From the NCBI GenBank assembly GCA_963703555.1, contig CAVPEV010000038.1, positions 3,965-67,964 on the forward strand: 64,000 nt of DNA. The letters are read 5' to 3'. The position numbers and the translations under genes were made by a program. Source of the stretch: CAVPEV01 sp963703555 (lineage in GTDB: Bacteria; Actinomycetota; Actinomycetes; Actinomycetales; Cellulomonadaceae). This document shows, piece after piece, positions 17,188 through 26,276 of this stretch (the first letter of the stretch is position 1; each line of letters opens with the position of its first letter). Under the pieces are notes generated by a model, which saw only the letters and a program-made list of their open reading frames with translations, was not told the origin of the DNA and searched no databases.

Positions 17188-18233
17188 GCGCCCTCCCTGA
17201 GCAGGCGGGCGATCGTGCTCGACCAGCTGATCCCGAGCTCAGCCCGGCGCTCGTGGCTGTTCTTGCCCATGCGCTCCGCCTCGGTGCGGTCCAGGTACAG
17301 CCGGTCGAAGGCGGCGGCAAGTGCCCGCGCCTCTGGATCCACGACGAGTCCCTCGACCCCGTCGCGGACGAACTCGAGCGCGCCACCCGAGTCCTTCAGC
17401 GTGACGATCGCCTTCGCGGAGTGTGATGCCTCCAGGGACGGGTACCCATAGGAGTCTTCGTCGCGTGGGAGATAGGCGACCGCGAGGCAGCGACCTAGCA
17501 GATCGACCTTCTCGTCCTCGGGCATCCAGCCGAGCCGGAGGTCCACCTTGTCCTCGAGGTGGTGGTCGCGTACGTAGTCCGCCACCTGACGGCCGAACAC
17601 AGGGGAGTCCGGCCGTCCTGCGATGATGAGGCGGACGGGCGTCGCCGTGTACCGCATCGCCTGCACGGCGAGGAACTGCCGCTTGATCGGCGTGAGCCGG
17701 CTGGCGTAGAAGATGAAGTCGCCGTACTCCTCGGTCCGGAAGCGTGAGATGTCACCGCCCAGGGGAGGAAAGAGCGGCGTGGCCTCGACCCCGTTGAACT
17801 GACGCAGGCGGTCCCTCACCACGAGCGAGTTGGAGAACACGGCACGCGACTCGTTGAGGCCGGCCGTATCGATCCGACGGATCGCCTCGCGATACGACTC
17901 GCCGTCCGCCTGGGTGATCCGACCTCGAAAGGGCGTGTCCCACAGGTCGAAGAGCTGCCGGAAGTGGTGGATGAACCACGTGGCCTTGTTCTCGTGTCGA
18001 ATGAGGTGAGCGGGCCACCGGATCGCGACCAGTCGGTCGCCCGATCCCGCGAAGGGCATGGCGCGCATGCCCACCAGGGCGGAGAGCACACGACGAGGTT
18101 CGGCGGGGAACGGCAGGTAGAACTCCTCGACCTGGTGGCCTTCGGCACGCATCGCCTCGGCCGTCCACTCGGCGATGAGGGAGCCACCGCCCTTGACGTG
18201 CGGCAACGTGGAGGAGGCGATCACAACCCTCAC
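17184..18233 (-). CDS. glycosyltransferase, GT4 family
   Basis: This 349-aa GT-B enzyme starts at a GTG (18233) that overlaps the preceding stop as GTGA; the long open frame reaching 18752 is just read-through of the neighbour. Key regions are the glycine-rich N-terminus (LPHVKGGGSLI), FYASRLTPIKRQFLAVQAM and the donor motif RDEDSYGYPSLEASHSAKAIV. It is paralogous to the following gene, so the two may add similar sugars in sequence. Confidence 0.87.
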   Translation of the reverse strand: MRVVIASSTLPHVKGGGSLIAEWTAEAMRAEGHQVEEFYLPFPAEPRRVLSALVGMRAMPFAGSGDRLVAIRWPAHLIRHENKATWFIHHFRQLFDLWDTPFRGRITQADGESYREAIRRIDTAGLNESRAVFSNSLVVRDRLRQFNGVEATPLFPPLGGDISRFRTEEYGDFIFYASRLTPIKRQFLAVQAMRYTATPVRLIIAGRPDSPVFGRQVADYVRDHHLEDKVDLRLGWMPEDEKVDLLGRCLAVAYLPRDEDSYGYPSLEASHSAKAIVTLKDSGGALEFVRDGVEGLVVDPEARALAAAFDRLYLDRTEAERMGKNSHERRAELGISWSSTIARLLREGA

Positions 18234-18979
18234 TTGCTGCCGCCTCGAGGCAGACGGGCAAACTTCACGGTTCCGAGCATGTCCGCAACCTGCCGACCCT
18301 CCGCCAGCACGACCAGAAGTCGAAACGTCTCCAGTGTCGCGTACTTGTCGCGGCGCCTGCGGAGCACGCCGCGCAGGCCAGTGGACCCTGTGCCGCCGAA
18401 CCGGCGCTGGACGGCGGGGTTCGCGGCGAAGGCCCGAAGCATGGACTCTCTGCCGATCCCGGCATCCAGACGGGACAGCTCGTGCGCGAGGCTCGGCGCG
18501 TCGGGAACCTGGTGGAAGGCGACCTCGAAGAGCGCCCGGACGAAGATCTCGTCGGACACGCGTCCTTCGTGATAGGTGGGTTCCCTCGGCCAGAGGCCGA
18601 GCTCGGCCAGCCAGCTGGTGGCATCCCACGACGCGAGCTGCTGGAGCACCGAGTCGCGGTGGGGTCGAGGAAGTTTGGCGAACTCCGGCGAGTTCGCCAT
18701 CGCCTTCGCGACGGTCCGGACGGGGACGTCGTGCTCGAGGTGCGTTCGCCAAGTGACGAGTCCCTCCTCGTCCGCCTCTCGCTCAAGGATGTGTCGAAAG
18801 AGCGCGGTGACCACGGTCAAGGGGTCGGCCGGGGAAGCCGCAAGGTCCAGCAGCGGGGTCGGCGACTGGATCTCTGAACTAGCGGAGATCGGCTCGGCGG
18901 TGAGCAGCAGCATGAGCCCCTGCCGGCGGCGCCGCGCTCGTAGCGCGGCGCCGTAGCCATGTGGCGCCGGAGCGGTCAT
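18230..18979 (-). CDS. DUF4214-like protein in the glycosyltransferase operon
   Basis: This protein of 249 aa starts at the ATG that overlaps the preceding aminotransferase stop (ATGA). Residues ~55-105 (ALFRHILEREADEEGLVTWRTHL and AMANSPEF) match the DUF4214 pattern, which often occurs in secreted or surface-associated proteins and next to glycosyltransferases; a second, weaker copy follows (LFEVAFHQVPDAPSLAHEL). No membrane segment or clear signal peptide is seen. A catalytic role is not evident. It could be an assembly or glycosyltransferase accessory factor. Confidence 0.6.
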   Translation of the reverse strand: MTAPAPHGYGAALRARRRRQGLMLLLTAEPISASSEIQSPTPLLDLAASPADPLTVVTALFRHILEREADEEGLVTWRTHLEHDVPVRTVAKAMANSPEFAKLPRPHRDSVLQQLASWDATSWLAELGLWPREPTYHEGRVSDEIFVRALFEVAFHQVPDAPSLAHELSRLDAGIGRESMLRAFAANPAVQRRFGGTGSTGLRGVLRRRRDKYATLETFRLLVVLAEGRQVADMLGTVKFARLPRGGSK

Positions 18980-20085
18980 CTGCGCATTTCGCGGACGTGC
19001 TGAGCGAACGCGTCGCACACGGCGTCAACGTCGGCGTCGCTAAGTCGGACATGAGTCGGAAGCGAGATGCCTTCGGCACCGAGACGCTCAGCGACCGGGA
19101 AGGAGGCGACAGGGTCGCTGACGTACGGTGGAAGGGTGTGGAGCGGGTAAAACACCGGGCGCGTCTCGATACCGTCCGTTGCAAGCAGGTCGATCAGGTG
19201 GTTGCGCTCGTTGGTGTCGAAACCTTCCACGCCGACGGTATACAGCCAGTCAACCCGCCGAGTATTGGGCCGCTCGGCAGGCAGGTGAATACCTTCGATC
19301 GCGCCGAGGCGCTCGGTGTAGGTCTGGGCGATCTCCCGGCGGCGCGCCGTGAAGTCGCCGATCCGCTCCAGTTGACCGAGTCCGATCGCAGCGGCCACAT
19401 TGGTCATGCGGTAATTGAAGCCGATCTCGTTGAACCAGTATCGGCGCTTCGGGTCCATGCCCTGACCGCGCAACAGTCGCAGCCGGGTAGCGAGGGCGTC
19501 GTCGTCGGTGGTCACCGCGCCGCCCTCGCCCGTAGTGACGATCTTGTTGCCGAAGAAGCTGAAAATGCCGACGTGACCGAGCGCACCGACCGGGCGGCCA
19601 GCAAGCGTTGCGCCGTGGGCTTCTGCCGCGTCCTCGACGACGAGCAGGCCGTGCTCCGTAGCGATCTCCATGATCGCCGTCATGTCGGCGGGATGACCGT
19701 AGAGGTCGACGGGGATGATCGCCCGCGTCCGGTCGGTGATCCGGCGCCGAACGTCCTCAGGATCAAGGTTCATCGTGTCCGGCTCGACGTCGGCGAACAC
19801 CGGGGTCCCGCCGCAGTAGACGACCGCGTTCGCGGTTGCGATGTACGTGAGGGTCGGAACGATGACCTCGTCGCCGGGGCCGATCCCCAGGGCGGTAAGG
19901 GCGAGGTGCAGGGCCGTCGTGCCGTTGTTGGTGGCTACGACGTGGCGCGTGCCAGCAATCTCGGCGAAAGCCGTCTCGAAGTCGGTGATGAAGTGGCCGA
20001 CCGAGGATATCCACGTGGTCTCGAGGCACTCGGCGACGTACGCTGATTCTTTGCCCGAAAGGTCAGGGCTGGCGATATGGATCAC
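18976..20085 (-). CDS. DegT/DnrJ/EryC1/StrS aminotransferase (perosamine-synthase-like)
   Basis: This 369-aa PLP enzyme has its catalytic lysine at K181 in FSFFGNKIVTTGEGG, a form seen in GDP-perosamine synthases and PglE-type 4-aminotransferases. Other family blocks are NNGTTALHLAL and NYRMTNVAAAIG. It would aminate C4 of a nucleotide 4-keto-6-deoxy sugar. The acetyltransferase encoded directly upstream (20082-20699, 4-nt overlap) would acetylate the new amine. Whether the donor is GDP, UDP or dTDP cannot be decided here, and no matching 4,6-dehydratase is in the window. Confidence 0.85.
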   Translation of the reverse strand: MIHIASPDLSGKESAYVAECLETTWISSVGHFITDFETAFAEIAGTRHVVATNNGTTALHLALTALGIGPGDEVIVPTLTYIATANAVVYCGGTPVFADVEPDTMNLDPEDVRRRITDRTRAIIPVDLYGHPADMTAIMEIATEHGLLVVEDAAEAHGATLAGRPVGALGHVGIFSFFGNKIVTTGEGGAVTTDDDALATRLRLLRGQGMDPKRRYWFNEIGFNYRMTNVAAAIGLGQLERIGDFTARRREIAQTYTERLGAIEGIHLPAERPNTRRVDWLYTVGVEGFDTNERNHLIDLLATDGIETRPVFYPLHTLPPYVSDPVASFPVAERLGAEGISLPTHVRLSDADVDAVCDAFAQHVREMRR

Positions 20086-20699
20086 CGGATCAACTCCCTT
20101 GCTGGAACCCCCACGACGGTCTTGCCATCGGGCACGTCGTGGAGCACCACTGCGCCGGCGCCGACGACGGCGTCCGCACCGATGGTCACTCCCGGGACGA
20201 CGTTGGCCCCGATACCGACCATCGCGCGGTCGCCGATGGTGACGGTGCCGGCGAGATTGACGCCGGGCGCGATGTGGACAAATTCTCCCACAACGCAGTC
20301 GTGGTCGACCGTGGCGCCGGTGTTGACGATCGCGCCGGCTCCGAGGCGGACGTTGGCACCGAGCACAACGCGGTGCAGTACCGCCGCACCGGCTCCCACG
20401 CGCGCGGTACGTGCGACGACGGCCGTGGGCGCGACGACACTGACGAGCGTCATGCCCGCCGCGGCAGCGGTAGCGGTGACCTTCTGGCGGAGGCGGTTCG
20501 AACCGAGTGCGACGAAGCAGTGTTCGACGCCACTCGCGACCACGTCAGGGAGGTCGCCATCAGTGCCGAGACGCTCGAGCCCTAGCACGTCGCCGGACTC
20601 GGGGCCGAGGTAGCCGATGGGCTCGAGGCCGGACTCGGGATCCCAGGCGTCGAGGCAGGCACGTGCGTGCCCCCCGTTGCCCATGATCACGACACGCAT
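20082..20699 (-). CDS. PglD/NeuD-type sugar N-acetyltransferase
   Basis: This 205-aa enzyme has a Rossmann-like PglD_N domain (MRVVIMGNGGHARAC, residues 1-75) and a left-handed beta-helix (residues ~85-195: GAGAAVLHRVVLG, GAIVNTGATVDHDCVV with the family histidine, VGIGANVVPGVTIG). It ends in the GVPARELI lid. It likely uses acetyl-CoA on the 4-amino sugar made by the next gene. It is the first gene of the leftward operon, with GGAGG-type spacing upstream of the ATG. Confidence 0.86.
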   Translation of the reverse strand: MRVVIMGNGGHARACLDAWDPESGLEPIGYLGPESGDVLGLERLGTDGDLPDVVASGVEHCFVALGSNRLRQKVTATAAAAGMTLVSVVAPTAVVARTARVGAGAAVLHRVVLGANVRLGAGAIVNTGATVDHDCVVGEFVHIAPGVNLAGTVTIGDRAMVGIGANVVPGVTIGADAVVGAGAVVLHDVPDGKTVVGVPARELIR

Positions 20700-20844
20700 G
20701 CCGACGGTCCCTCCTGCCCGATCGCGCGGATCTCTCGGTTCTCAGAGCTCCGGTGGTCTGGGGCGCGGCCCGCATGTCAGATGATATCAGTCACGAAGTG
20801 TGGCACCGGGGTCATCGCGGGTGCACCGTCTGGGAGACTGCTGG

Positions 20845-22389
20845 ATGCGAACCGTGAGGGGATACCTCGGGTGGCTCGGCGTGGGAACGGTCCTGTTGGC
20901 GACGGGCTATGCGCCGGTCGCCCGGGTGCCGTTGGTGGGGGACGACTTCCACGCCTTCCTGTTCACCTACGGTGAAGTGAATGGAAGCGCGTTCCAGGCA
21001 CTTCGCTACGGCTGGCGCGCGGGCCAGGAGGCCGGCCACTTCAACCCGGTGGGTCAGGCCCTCGGGGCGCTGTACCACTTCGTCGCGTATGCGCTGCCGG
21101 CGACGACCGGGCTGCCGCCGCGGGTGGTCGACGTCGTCGCCGGCGCGGCGCTGCTGTGGGTGACGGCGCTCGCGGTCGCGTGGTGCGCCGCGTGGGCGCT
21201 GAGGCACGCACGCGTCGAGGGCGAACTGCTGGTGGCCCGAAGCTTCGCTGTGACCTCGGCGGCGCTCGCGGGCAGCCTGCAGCTGCACCCGTGGTCGAAC
21301 GACCCGGTCAGTTCCTACCTGATGGCCGGGTGGGCGTCGGCCGCCCTCGGCTTTGTCGTCCTCGGGCTGGCCCTGCGGGCCGTGTCGCCAGGGCGCGGGG
21401 GATGGGGCGACGTGGTCGCGCTGGGGGTGGCGGGCGTTCTTGCCGTCCTCTGGTACGAGATGCTGACCGGCGTGGTAGCCGGCGTGGCCGCGGTGTTGGT
21501 CGGGGCCGGCGTGCGTGCGGGGCGCTCGGGGAAGCGCCGTGCGGTGCGACGAGTGCTCGCGCTGGGCGCCTCCGGCGTGGTGCTTCCCGCCGTCGTCTTC
21601 GTCGTGGGCCGGTTCGCCTCCGCGGCCGACGGACGGGGGTACACGGGCACGGCACTGGGTACGGGCACCGCGGCGCTTCGGTCGACGTGGGCGGCCGTGC
21701 TCGGCGTCCTGCCTGGCGGTGCGTGGTCCTACCTCACCGCCGCGGCCGGCCCGGTTCCGCTCGCGTTCGTCCCTGGCGTGCTCGCTGCGGTGTACGTCGT
21801 CGCGCTTGGCGCGATCGTCGCGCTCTGGCGACGCCACCCGGTGCACGTGGCCTCGCCGCACGGCTTGGTGATACCGGCGGTCGGGATCGTCGTGGCGTGG
21901 GCCGCGACGACGGCCACGCAGACGTTCACGGTGAAGTACGCCTCGGAGATCCAGGTGCCTGGGCAGGTCTACCTGTTCCACGTGGTGGCCCTCGGGTGCC
22001 TGGCGGCGCTTGCGGTGCTTGCGGCATGCGCTGCCACCGGACGGTGGCATGGCTCGTGGTCGAGGGGGGCTCGCACCGCCGGAGCGGCGTTGCTGGGGGT
22101 TGTCGTCGTGGTGCAGCTGACCATCTCGTGGCACCTGGCCGACTTCATGACTGGTGCCTTCGACGGCAACATCGCACTCACGGGCGCCGCGGTCGACGGT
22201 GATCTGGATCAGCAGCAGCGGTGCGCGATCCTGCTGCGCTGGGCGGACCGGCCGTGGCCGGACTACTACCGCACGGCAGTGGTGCGGGCGGTGGAGCGGA
22301 CATACGAGGTCCGGTTCGGCGAGGCCTTCTGCGCGAGTTCCGCCGAGCTGGAGCAGCTGGTTCCCGATGTGATGACTACTGCCCCCTGA
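20845..22389 (+). CDS. multi-spanning membrane protein of the polysaccharide locus
   Basis: This protein of 514 aa has about ten hydrophobic segments and a non-cytoplasmic-looking C-terminal tail with two Cys (QQRCAILLRW, GEAFCASS). The ATG at 20845 (GGGAG upstream) is preferred to a GTG at 20800. An early acidic pair after the first helix (LVGDDFHAFLF) resembles the catalytic loop of GT-C lipid-linked sugar transferases. I do not recognise a named family. A GT-C-type enzyme or polymerase is a reasonable guess. It converges on the next gene and overlaps it by 14 nt. Confidence 0.6.
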   Translation: MRTVRGYLGWLGVGTVLLATGYAPVARVPLVGDDFHAFLFTYGEVNGSAFQALRYGWRAGQEAGHFNPVGQALGALYHFVAYALPATTGLPPRVVDVVAGAALLWVTALAVAWCAAWALRHARVEGELLVARSFAVTSAALAGSLQLHPWSNDPVSSYLMAGWASAALGFVVLGLALRAVSPGRGGWGDVVALGVAGVLAVLWYEMLTGVVAGVAAVLVGAGVRAGRSGKRRAVRRVLALGASGVVLPAVVFVVGRFASAADGRGYTGTALGTGTAALRSTWAAVLGVLPGGAWSYLTAAAGPVPLAFVPGVLAAVYVVALGAIVALWRRHPVHVASPHGLVIPAVGIVVAWAATTATQTFTVKYASEIQVPGQVYLFHVVALGCLAALAVLAACAATGRWHGSWSRGARTAGAALLGVVVVVQLTISWHLADFMTGAFDGNIALTGAAVDGDLDQQQRCAILLRWADRPWPDYYRTAVVRAVERTYEVRFGEAFCASSAELEQLVPDVMTTAP

Positions 22390-23323
22390 GCCTGCGGCTC
22401 GTCGCGCGGGCGATCCGTTCCGTTCGTCGCTCGCGCACGGTCGCTGGGGTCCGCAGCAGAGCATCCCGGAGCCCTCGCGCGCGCGCCGCAGTGGTGTCGC
22501 GCGGGGCGCCGGTCAGCACTGCTCTCACCAGGCCGAGGACCTGCCGCACCCAGGATCGCACGACGACTGCCGCGGGCGCGTGACGGCCGAGTACGACGAG
22601 GGAGTTGCGGGTGTTGTAGTAGCGGAACAACGGTGAGTCCGCGCGCGAGCTCGCCGCGTGGCGGTGAGTGGCGACCGCCGCCTCGACGTACCGGACGGTC
22701 CATCCATGGGCGCGCATCCGCCACGACAGGTCCGTGTCCTCGTAGTAGAGGAACAGCCGGGGGTCGAACCCGCCGACCTCGTCGAGCGCCTCGCGGCGCA
22801 GGGCGCACGCCCCGCCGTTGAACCCGAACACTTCGGGGTCGCGTGACTGCTTCCCGAGCGGCGCCCGCCAGTCCCGGTCTCCCCCGGCACCGTCGGCGGA
22901 CACGACGTTGCCCGTGGAGTTGACCAGCGTCGGTGCGTCGTCGTCCCCGTGGAGCATGACCAGCGCGGTCGTCGCCCCGACCCGCGCGGCGCCAGGGGCG
23001 TGCAGCGCCTCGAGGAGCCGCTCGACCGCGTCCGGGGCGAAGGTGGCGTCGTTGTTGAGTAGCACGACGTCGCCCGTGGCGTCGGCCATGCCGAACGCGG
23101 CGCCGCCCGCGAACCCGAGGTTGCGGTCGGGGCGCAGCACCCGCGGTGGCCGGTGCCTCGCCGCCAGCAGCGCCTCCGTCCCGTCCGTCGACGCGTTGTC
23201 GACGACCACGACCTCCAGGTGGTCCCGGATCGTCTGGCCGTCGATCGAGTCGAGGCACTCCTCGAGCAGGTGGGCGCCGTTCCAGCTGACCACCACGACG
23301 CGGGCGAGCGGCTCGGCGGGCAC
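22376..23323 (-). CDS. GT2 glycosyltransferase (rhamnosyltransferase-like)
   Basis: This 315-aa cytoplasmic GT-A enzyme has VVVVSWNGAHLLEECLDSI at the start. The donor site is VVLLNNDATFAPDA (DxD equivalent NND), followed by GFNGGACALRREALDEVGGFD and the acid motif YYEDTDLSWR. These are hallmarks of the WbbL/RfbF group that transfers rhamnose or galactofuranose. The nearby rml genes fit a dTDP-rhamnose donor, but that is inference. Confidence 0.85.
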   Translation of the reverse strand: MPAEPLARVVVVSWNGAHLLEECLDSIDGQTIRDHLEVVVVDNASTDGTEALLAARHRPPRVLRPDRNLGFAGGAAFGMADATGDVVLLNNDATFAPDAVERLLEALHAPGAARVGATTALVMLHGDDDAPTLVNSTGNVVSADGAGGDRDWRAPLGKQSRDPEVFGFNGGACALRREALDEVGGFDPRLFLYYEDTDLSWRMRAHGWTVRYVEAAVATHRHAASSRADSPLFRYYNTRNSLVVLGRHAPAAVVVRSWVRQVLGLVRAVLTGAPRDTTAARARGLRDALLRTPATVRERRTERIARATSRRLRGQ

Positions 23324-23351
23324 GCGCCGGAGTCTAGGCGGCCCCTAGTGT

Positions 23352-24479
23352 GTGCGGGTGGATCCGATCCGGGCCGTGCTCACCGTGGAGCAGTGCTGGC
23401 AGCCCGTGCCGGGGGGATCGGCGTCGTACATCGCGGAGCTGACAAGGGCGCTGTCGGGGCTGGACGACGTCCGGATCGTCGGCCTCGCGGCTCGGCACCG
23501 GGCCGATGAGATGCCCGATCCCCGGCCGCACACGGCGGTCGTGCACTCGAGCCTTCCTCGAACGGCGCTCTATGAGGCCTGGAACCGGCTCCGCCGGCCT
23601 CGGGCCGATGGGATCGACGGCTCCGTCGACGTGGTCCACGCCACGACGTGGGCGATTCCCGGCCACCGAGTGCCGCTCGTGGCTACGGTCCACGACCTGG
23701 CGTTCCTACGCGATCCCTCCAACTTCACCCGGCGCGGCAACTCCTACTTCAGGCGTGCGCTCGCCGTGGCGCGGGACGAGGCGGCGGTCGTGGTCGTCCC
23801 GTCCCGGGCGACGGCGGACGACTGCGTCGCGGCAGGGATCGAGCGTGATCGGATCACGGTGATACCGCACGGCGTGCGGGCCGACGCCGTGGCCCCGGAG
23901 GTGGTCGCCGCATGGCGGGCCCGACGGGGGCTACCCGAGGGATACGTGCTGTGGTGCGGCACGGTCGAGCCGCGCAAGAACGTCGCGGGGCTGGTCGAGG
24001 CGTTCACGCTGGCACGTGGCGAGGGGGCGACGACGTCCGACCTCGTCCTCGTCGGCCCCGCCGGCTGGGGCGATGAGGCCCGGCGACTGGAGCGGGCGCT
24101 GGCGGCCGCTCCGGCCGGTTCGGTGCACGTGCTCGGCAGGCTCTCCGCGGCCGAGCTCCAGGTCGCCTACGCCGGCGCTGGTGTGTTCGCCTACCCGTCC
24201 CTGTGGGAAGGCTTCGGGATGCCGGTGCTCGAGGCGATGGCGCACGGGGTGCCGGTGGTGACCTCCCGTGGGACGGCGATGGCGGAGTTCGTCGAGGGCG
24301 CCGGGGAACTGGTCCAGCCGGGAGACGTCCCGGCACTGGCCGCCGCGATCGGCCGGGCGCCGCAGATCGACCGGGAGCATGTGCGAGCCACGGCCGCTCG
24401 GTTCACCTGGGAGGCATCGGCCGCGGCCCATGTCGAGGTCTACCGACACGCGCGTGGAGAGGGTGTGATGTGCGGGTAG
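23352..24479 (+). CDS. glycosyltransferase, GT4 family
   Basis: This 375-aa GT-B enzyme starts at GTG 23352 (GTG 23358 is possible). Motifs are WQPVPGGSASYIAEL, VVHATTW, the donor-site glycine WCGTVEPRKNVAGLVEAF and SLWEGFGMPVLEAMAHGVPVV with the E-x7-E pair. It is followed by a second GT4 gene that overlaps it by 10 nt and shares the same motif order, so the two are paralogues and translationally coupled. Confidence 0.88.
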   Translation: MRVDPIRAVLTVEQCWQPVPGGSASYIAELTRALSGLDDVRIVGLAARHRADEMPDPRPHTAVVHSSLPRTALYEAWNRLRRPRADGIDGSVDVVHATTWAIPGHRVPLVATVHDLAFLRDPSNFTRRGNSYFRRALAVARDEAAVVVVPSRATADDCVAAGIERDRITVIPHGVRADAVAPEVVAAWRARRGLPEGYVLWCGTVEPRKNVAGLVEAFTLARGEGATTSDLVLVGPAGWGDEARRLERALAAAPAGSVHVLGRLSAAELQVAYAGAGVFAYPSLWEGFGMPVLEAMAHGVPVVTSRGTAMAEFVEGAGELVQPGDVPALAAAIGRAPQIDREHVRATAARFTWEASAAAHVEVYRHARGEGVMCG

Positions 24480-25600
24480 CACTGGACGCGACAGCGATTC
24501 CGGCCGATCGAGGCGGCGTCGGTCGTTATGTCGATGAGCTGGTGCCGCGGCTCGTCGGGGCGGGAATCGACCTGGCCGTTCTCGCTCAGGTGCGGGACGT
24601 CGACCTCTTCCGCACGGTGGCGCCTCGCGCTCGGGTGGTGGCGGCACCGGCGGCGGCCGCTCGCCGGCCGGTGCGGCTCGTGTGGGAGCAGCTCGGCGTT
24701 CCGGGGGAACTGCGGCGGTGGCGGCCGGACGTGGTGCACAGCCCGCACTACACGATGCCCGTCCTCACCCGCACGCCGGTGGTCGTCACCTTTCACGACG
24801 CGACCTTCTTCACCCATCCGGAGCTGCACCTTCCGGCGAAGGGGCGCTTCTTCCGAGCGTGGACCAGGATCTCCGCCGCGCGGGCGGCTGGCCTCGTCGT
24901 CCCCTCCGAGGCGACGCGCGACGCGGTGATCAGGTGCACCGGCGCGGACGCGGACCGGTTCACGGTCGCCCATCACGGGGTCGACACGACGCGGTTCCAC
25001 CCGGTCGGGGACGACGAACGCGCGCGTGTGCGGGCGGCGCTCGGCATCGGGGACCGCGCCTACGTCGCCTTTCTCGGCACGCTGGAACCGCGGAAGAACG
25101 TGCCTGCGCTGGTGCGCGGGTGGGTGGCCGCCTGTGCCGGCCGCGACGACGCCCCGGCGCTGGTGCTCGCCGGAGGTCGCGGCTGGGACTCCGCGGTGGA
25201 CGCCGCGATCGCCGAGGCGCCGGCGGGTCTCGTCGTCCGCACCCCGGGCTACCTGCCGATCGACGACCTGCCCGGCTACCTGTCGGGAGCCGTGGTGGTC
25301 GCGTACCCGAGCCTCGGCGAGGGATTCGGCCTGCCGGTGCTGGAGGCGATGGCCTGTGGCGCGACGGTGCTGACCACCGAAGAGCTGTCGCTGCCGGAGA
25401 TCGGCGGCGACGCGGTCGCCTACTGCGGCACCGGCGTCGAGGCGGTTGCGGCGACGCTCGGAGCGCTGCTCGACGATCCCGCGCGCCGGGCGGACCTCGC
25501 CGCACGGGCCCTGGCGCGGTCACACCTGTTCACCTGGGAGGCGTCCGCGCAAGCGCATGTCGCGGCGTACGAAGCCGCGATCGACCGTGCCCGCTCCTGA
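24470..25600 (+). CDS. glycosyltransferase, GT4 family
   Basis: This 376-aa enzyme starts at a GTG inside the end of the previous gene; the open frame extends upstream to 24203 only as overlap. It has the mannosyl/rhamnosyl-transferase-like N-terminus RGGVGRYVDELV, acceptor motif VVHSPHYTMPV, donor motif FLGTLEPRKNVPALVRGW and SLGEGFGLPVLEAMACGATVL. It converges with rmlC, 27 bp away. Confidence 0.88.
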   Translation: MRVALDATAIPADRGGVGRYVDELVPRLVGAGIDLAVLAQVRDVDLFRTVAPRARVVAAPAAAARRPVRLVWEQLGVPGELRRWRPDVVHSPHYTMPVLTRTPVVVTFHDATFFTHPELHLPAKGRFFRAWTRISAARAAGLVVPSEATRDAVIRCTGADADRFTVAHHGVDTTRFHPVGDDERARVRAALGIGDRAYVAFLGTLEPRKNVPALVRGWVAACAGRDDAPALVLAGGRGWDSAVDAAIAEAPAGLVVRTPGYLPIDDLPGYLSGAVVVAYPSLGEGFGLPVLEAMACGATVLTTEELSLPEIGGDAVAYCGTGVEAVAATLGALLDDPARRADLAARALARSHLFTWEASAQAHVAAYEAAIDRARS

Positions 25601-25627
25601 CCCACCCGACGGCGGGGGCGGGGCGGA

Positions 25628-26245
25628 TCAATCAGCGAGCGACGCCACGTACGCCTCGACCTCGTCGGCGTGCGGGAGGAGACCCGCCGCCAGTGCCTCG
25701 GCGAGCGTCGGGGCGGCAAGGTCCTTGTCGGACAGCCGCAGCTCTAAGGGGCGACCCGCGCGATCACGCTCCGGCCACCTGATGGCGATCTGCTCGTCGA
25801 GTGGGTGCACGCCGTGCTCGCGGCCGGGTGTGTATGGCGTGCTGCACAGATAGACGACTGTCGTGTCGTCCTCCAGCGCGCAAAATGCGTGGCCGAGGCC
25901 TTCCGCGAGATAGACGGCCCGCCGGTCGACGTCGTCGAGCAGCACCGACTCCCACCGGGCGAACGTCGGCGAGCCCACCCGCAGGTCCACGACGATGTCG
26001 AATGCCGCACCGCGCATGCAGGTGACGTACTTCGCCTGGCTCGGCGGCACGTCGGCGAAGTGGATGCCCCGGACGACGCCTGCCGCGGAGATCGAGCAGT
26101 TCGCCTGGGCGAGCGGGAACCGGTGCCCGAGCTGCTCGGAGACGGGGTCGGCCTGGAACCACTCGAGGAAGGTCCCACGGGCGTCTCCGTGCTGGACGGG
26201 CGTGAACTCCCACGCTCCCGACACGGACAGCTCACGGAACGGCAT
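25628..26245 (-). CDS. rmlC: dTDP-4-dehydrorhamnose 3,5-epimerase
   Basis: This 205-aa cupin epimerase carries out the third step of dTDP-L-rhamnose synthesis, converting dTDP-4-keto-6-deoxyglucose to dTDP-4-keto-rhamnose. The family blocks are DARGTFLEWF, CSISAAGVVRGIHF (active-site His), KYVTCMRGAAFDIVVDLR and YLAEGLGHAFCAL. It sits alone on the minus strand between a glycosyltransferase and a DUF2142 gene, 7-9 kb from rmlD and rmlA. No rmlB was found in the window. Confidence 0.93.
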   Translation of the reverse strand: MPFRELSVSGAWEFTPVQHGDARGTFLEWFQADPVSEQLGHRFPLAQANCSISAAGVVRGIHFADVPPSQAKYVTCMRGAAFDIVVDLRVGSPTFARWESVLLDDVDRRAVYLAEGLGHAFCALEDDTTVVYLCSTPYTPGREHGVHPLDEQIAIRWPERDRAGRPLELRLSDKDLAAPTLAEALAAGLLPHADEVEAYVASLAD

Positions 26246-26276
26246 TGCGGTCCTTCCGACGGGTGGTGGCCGCCGG

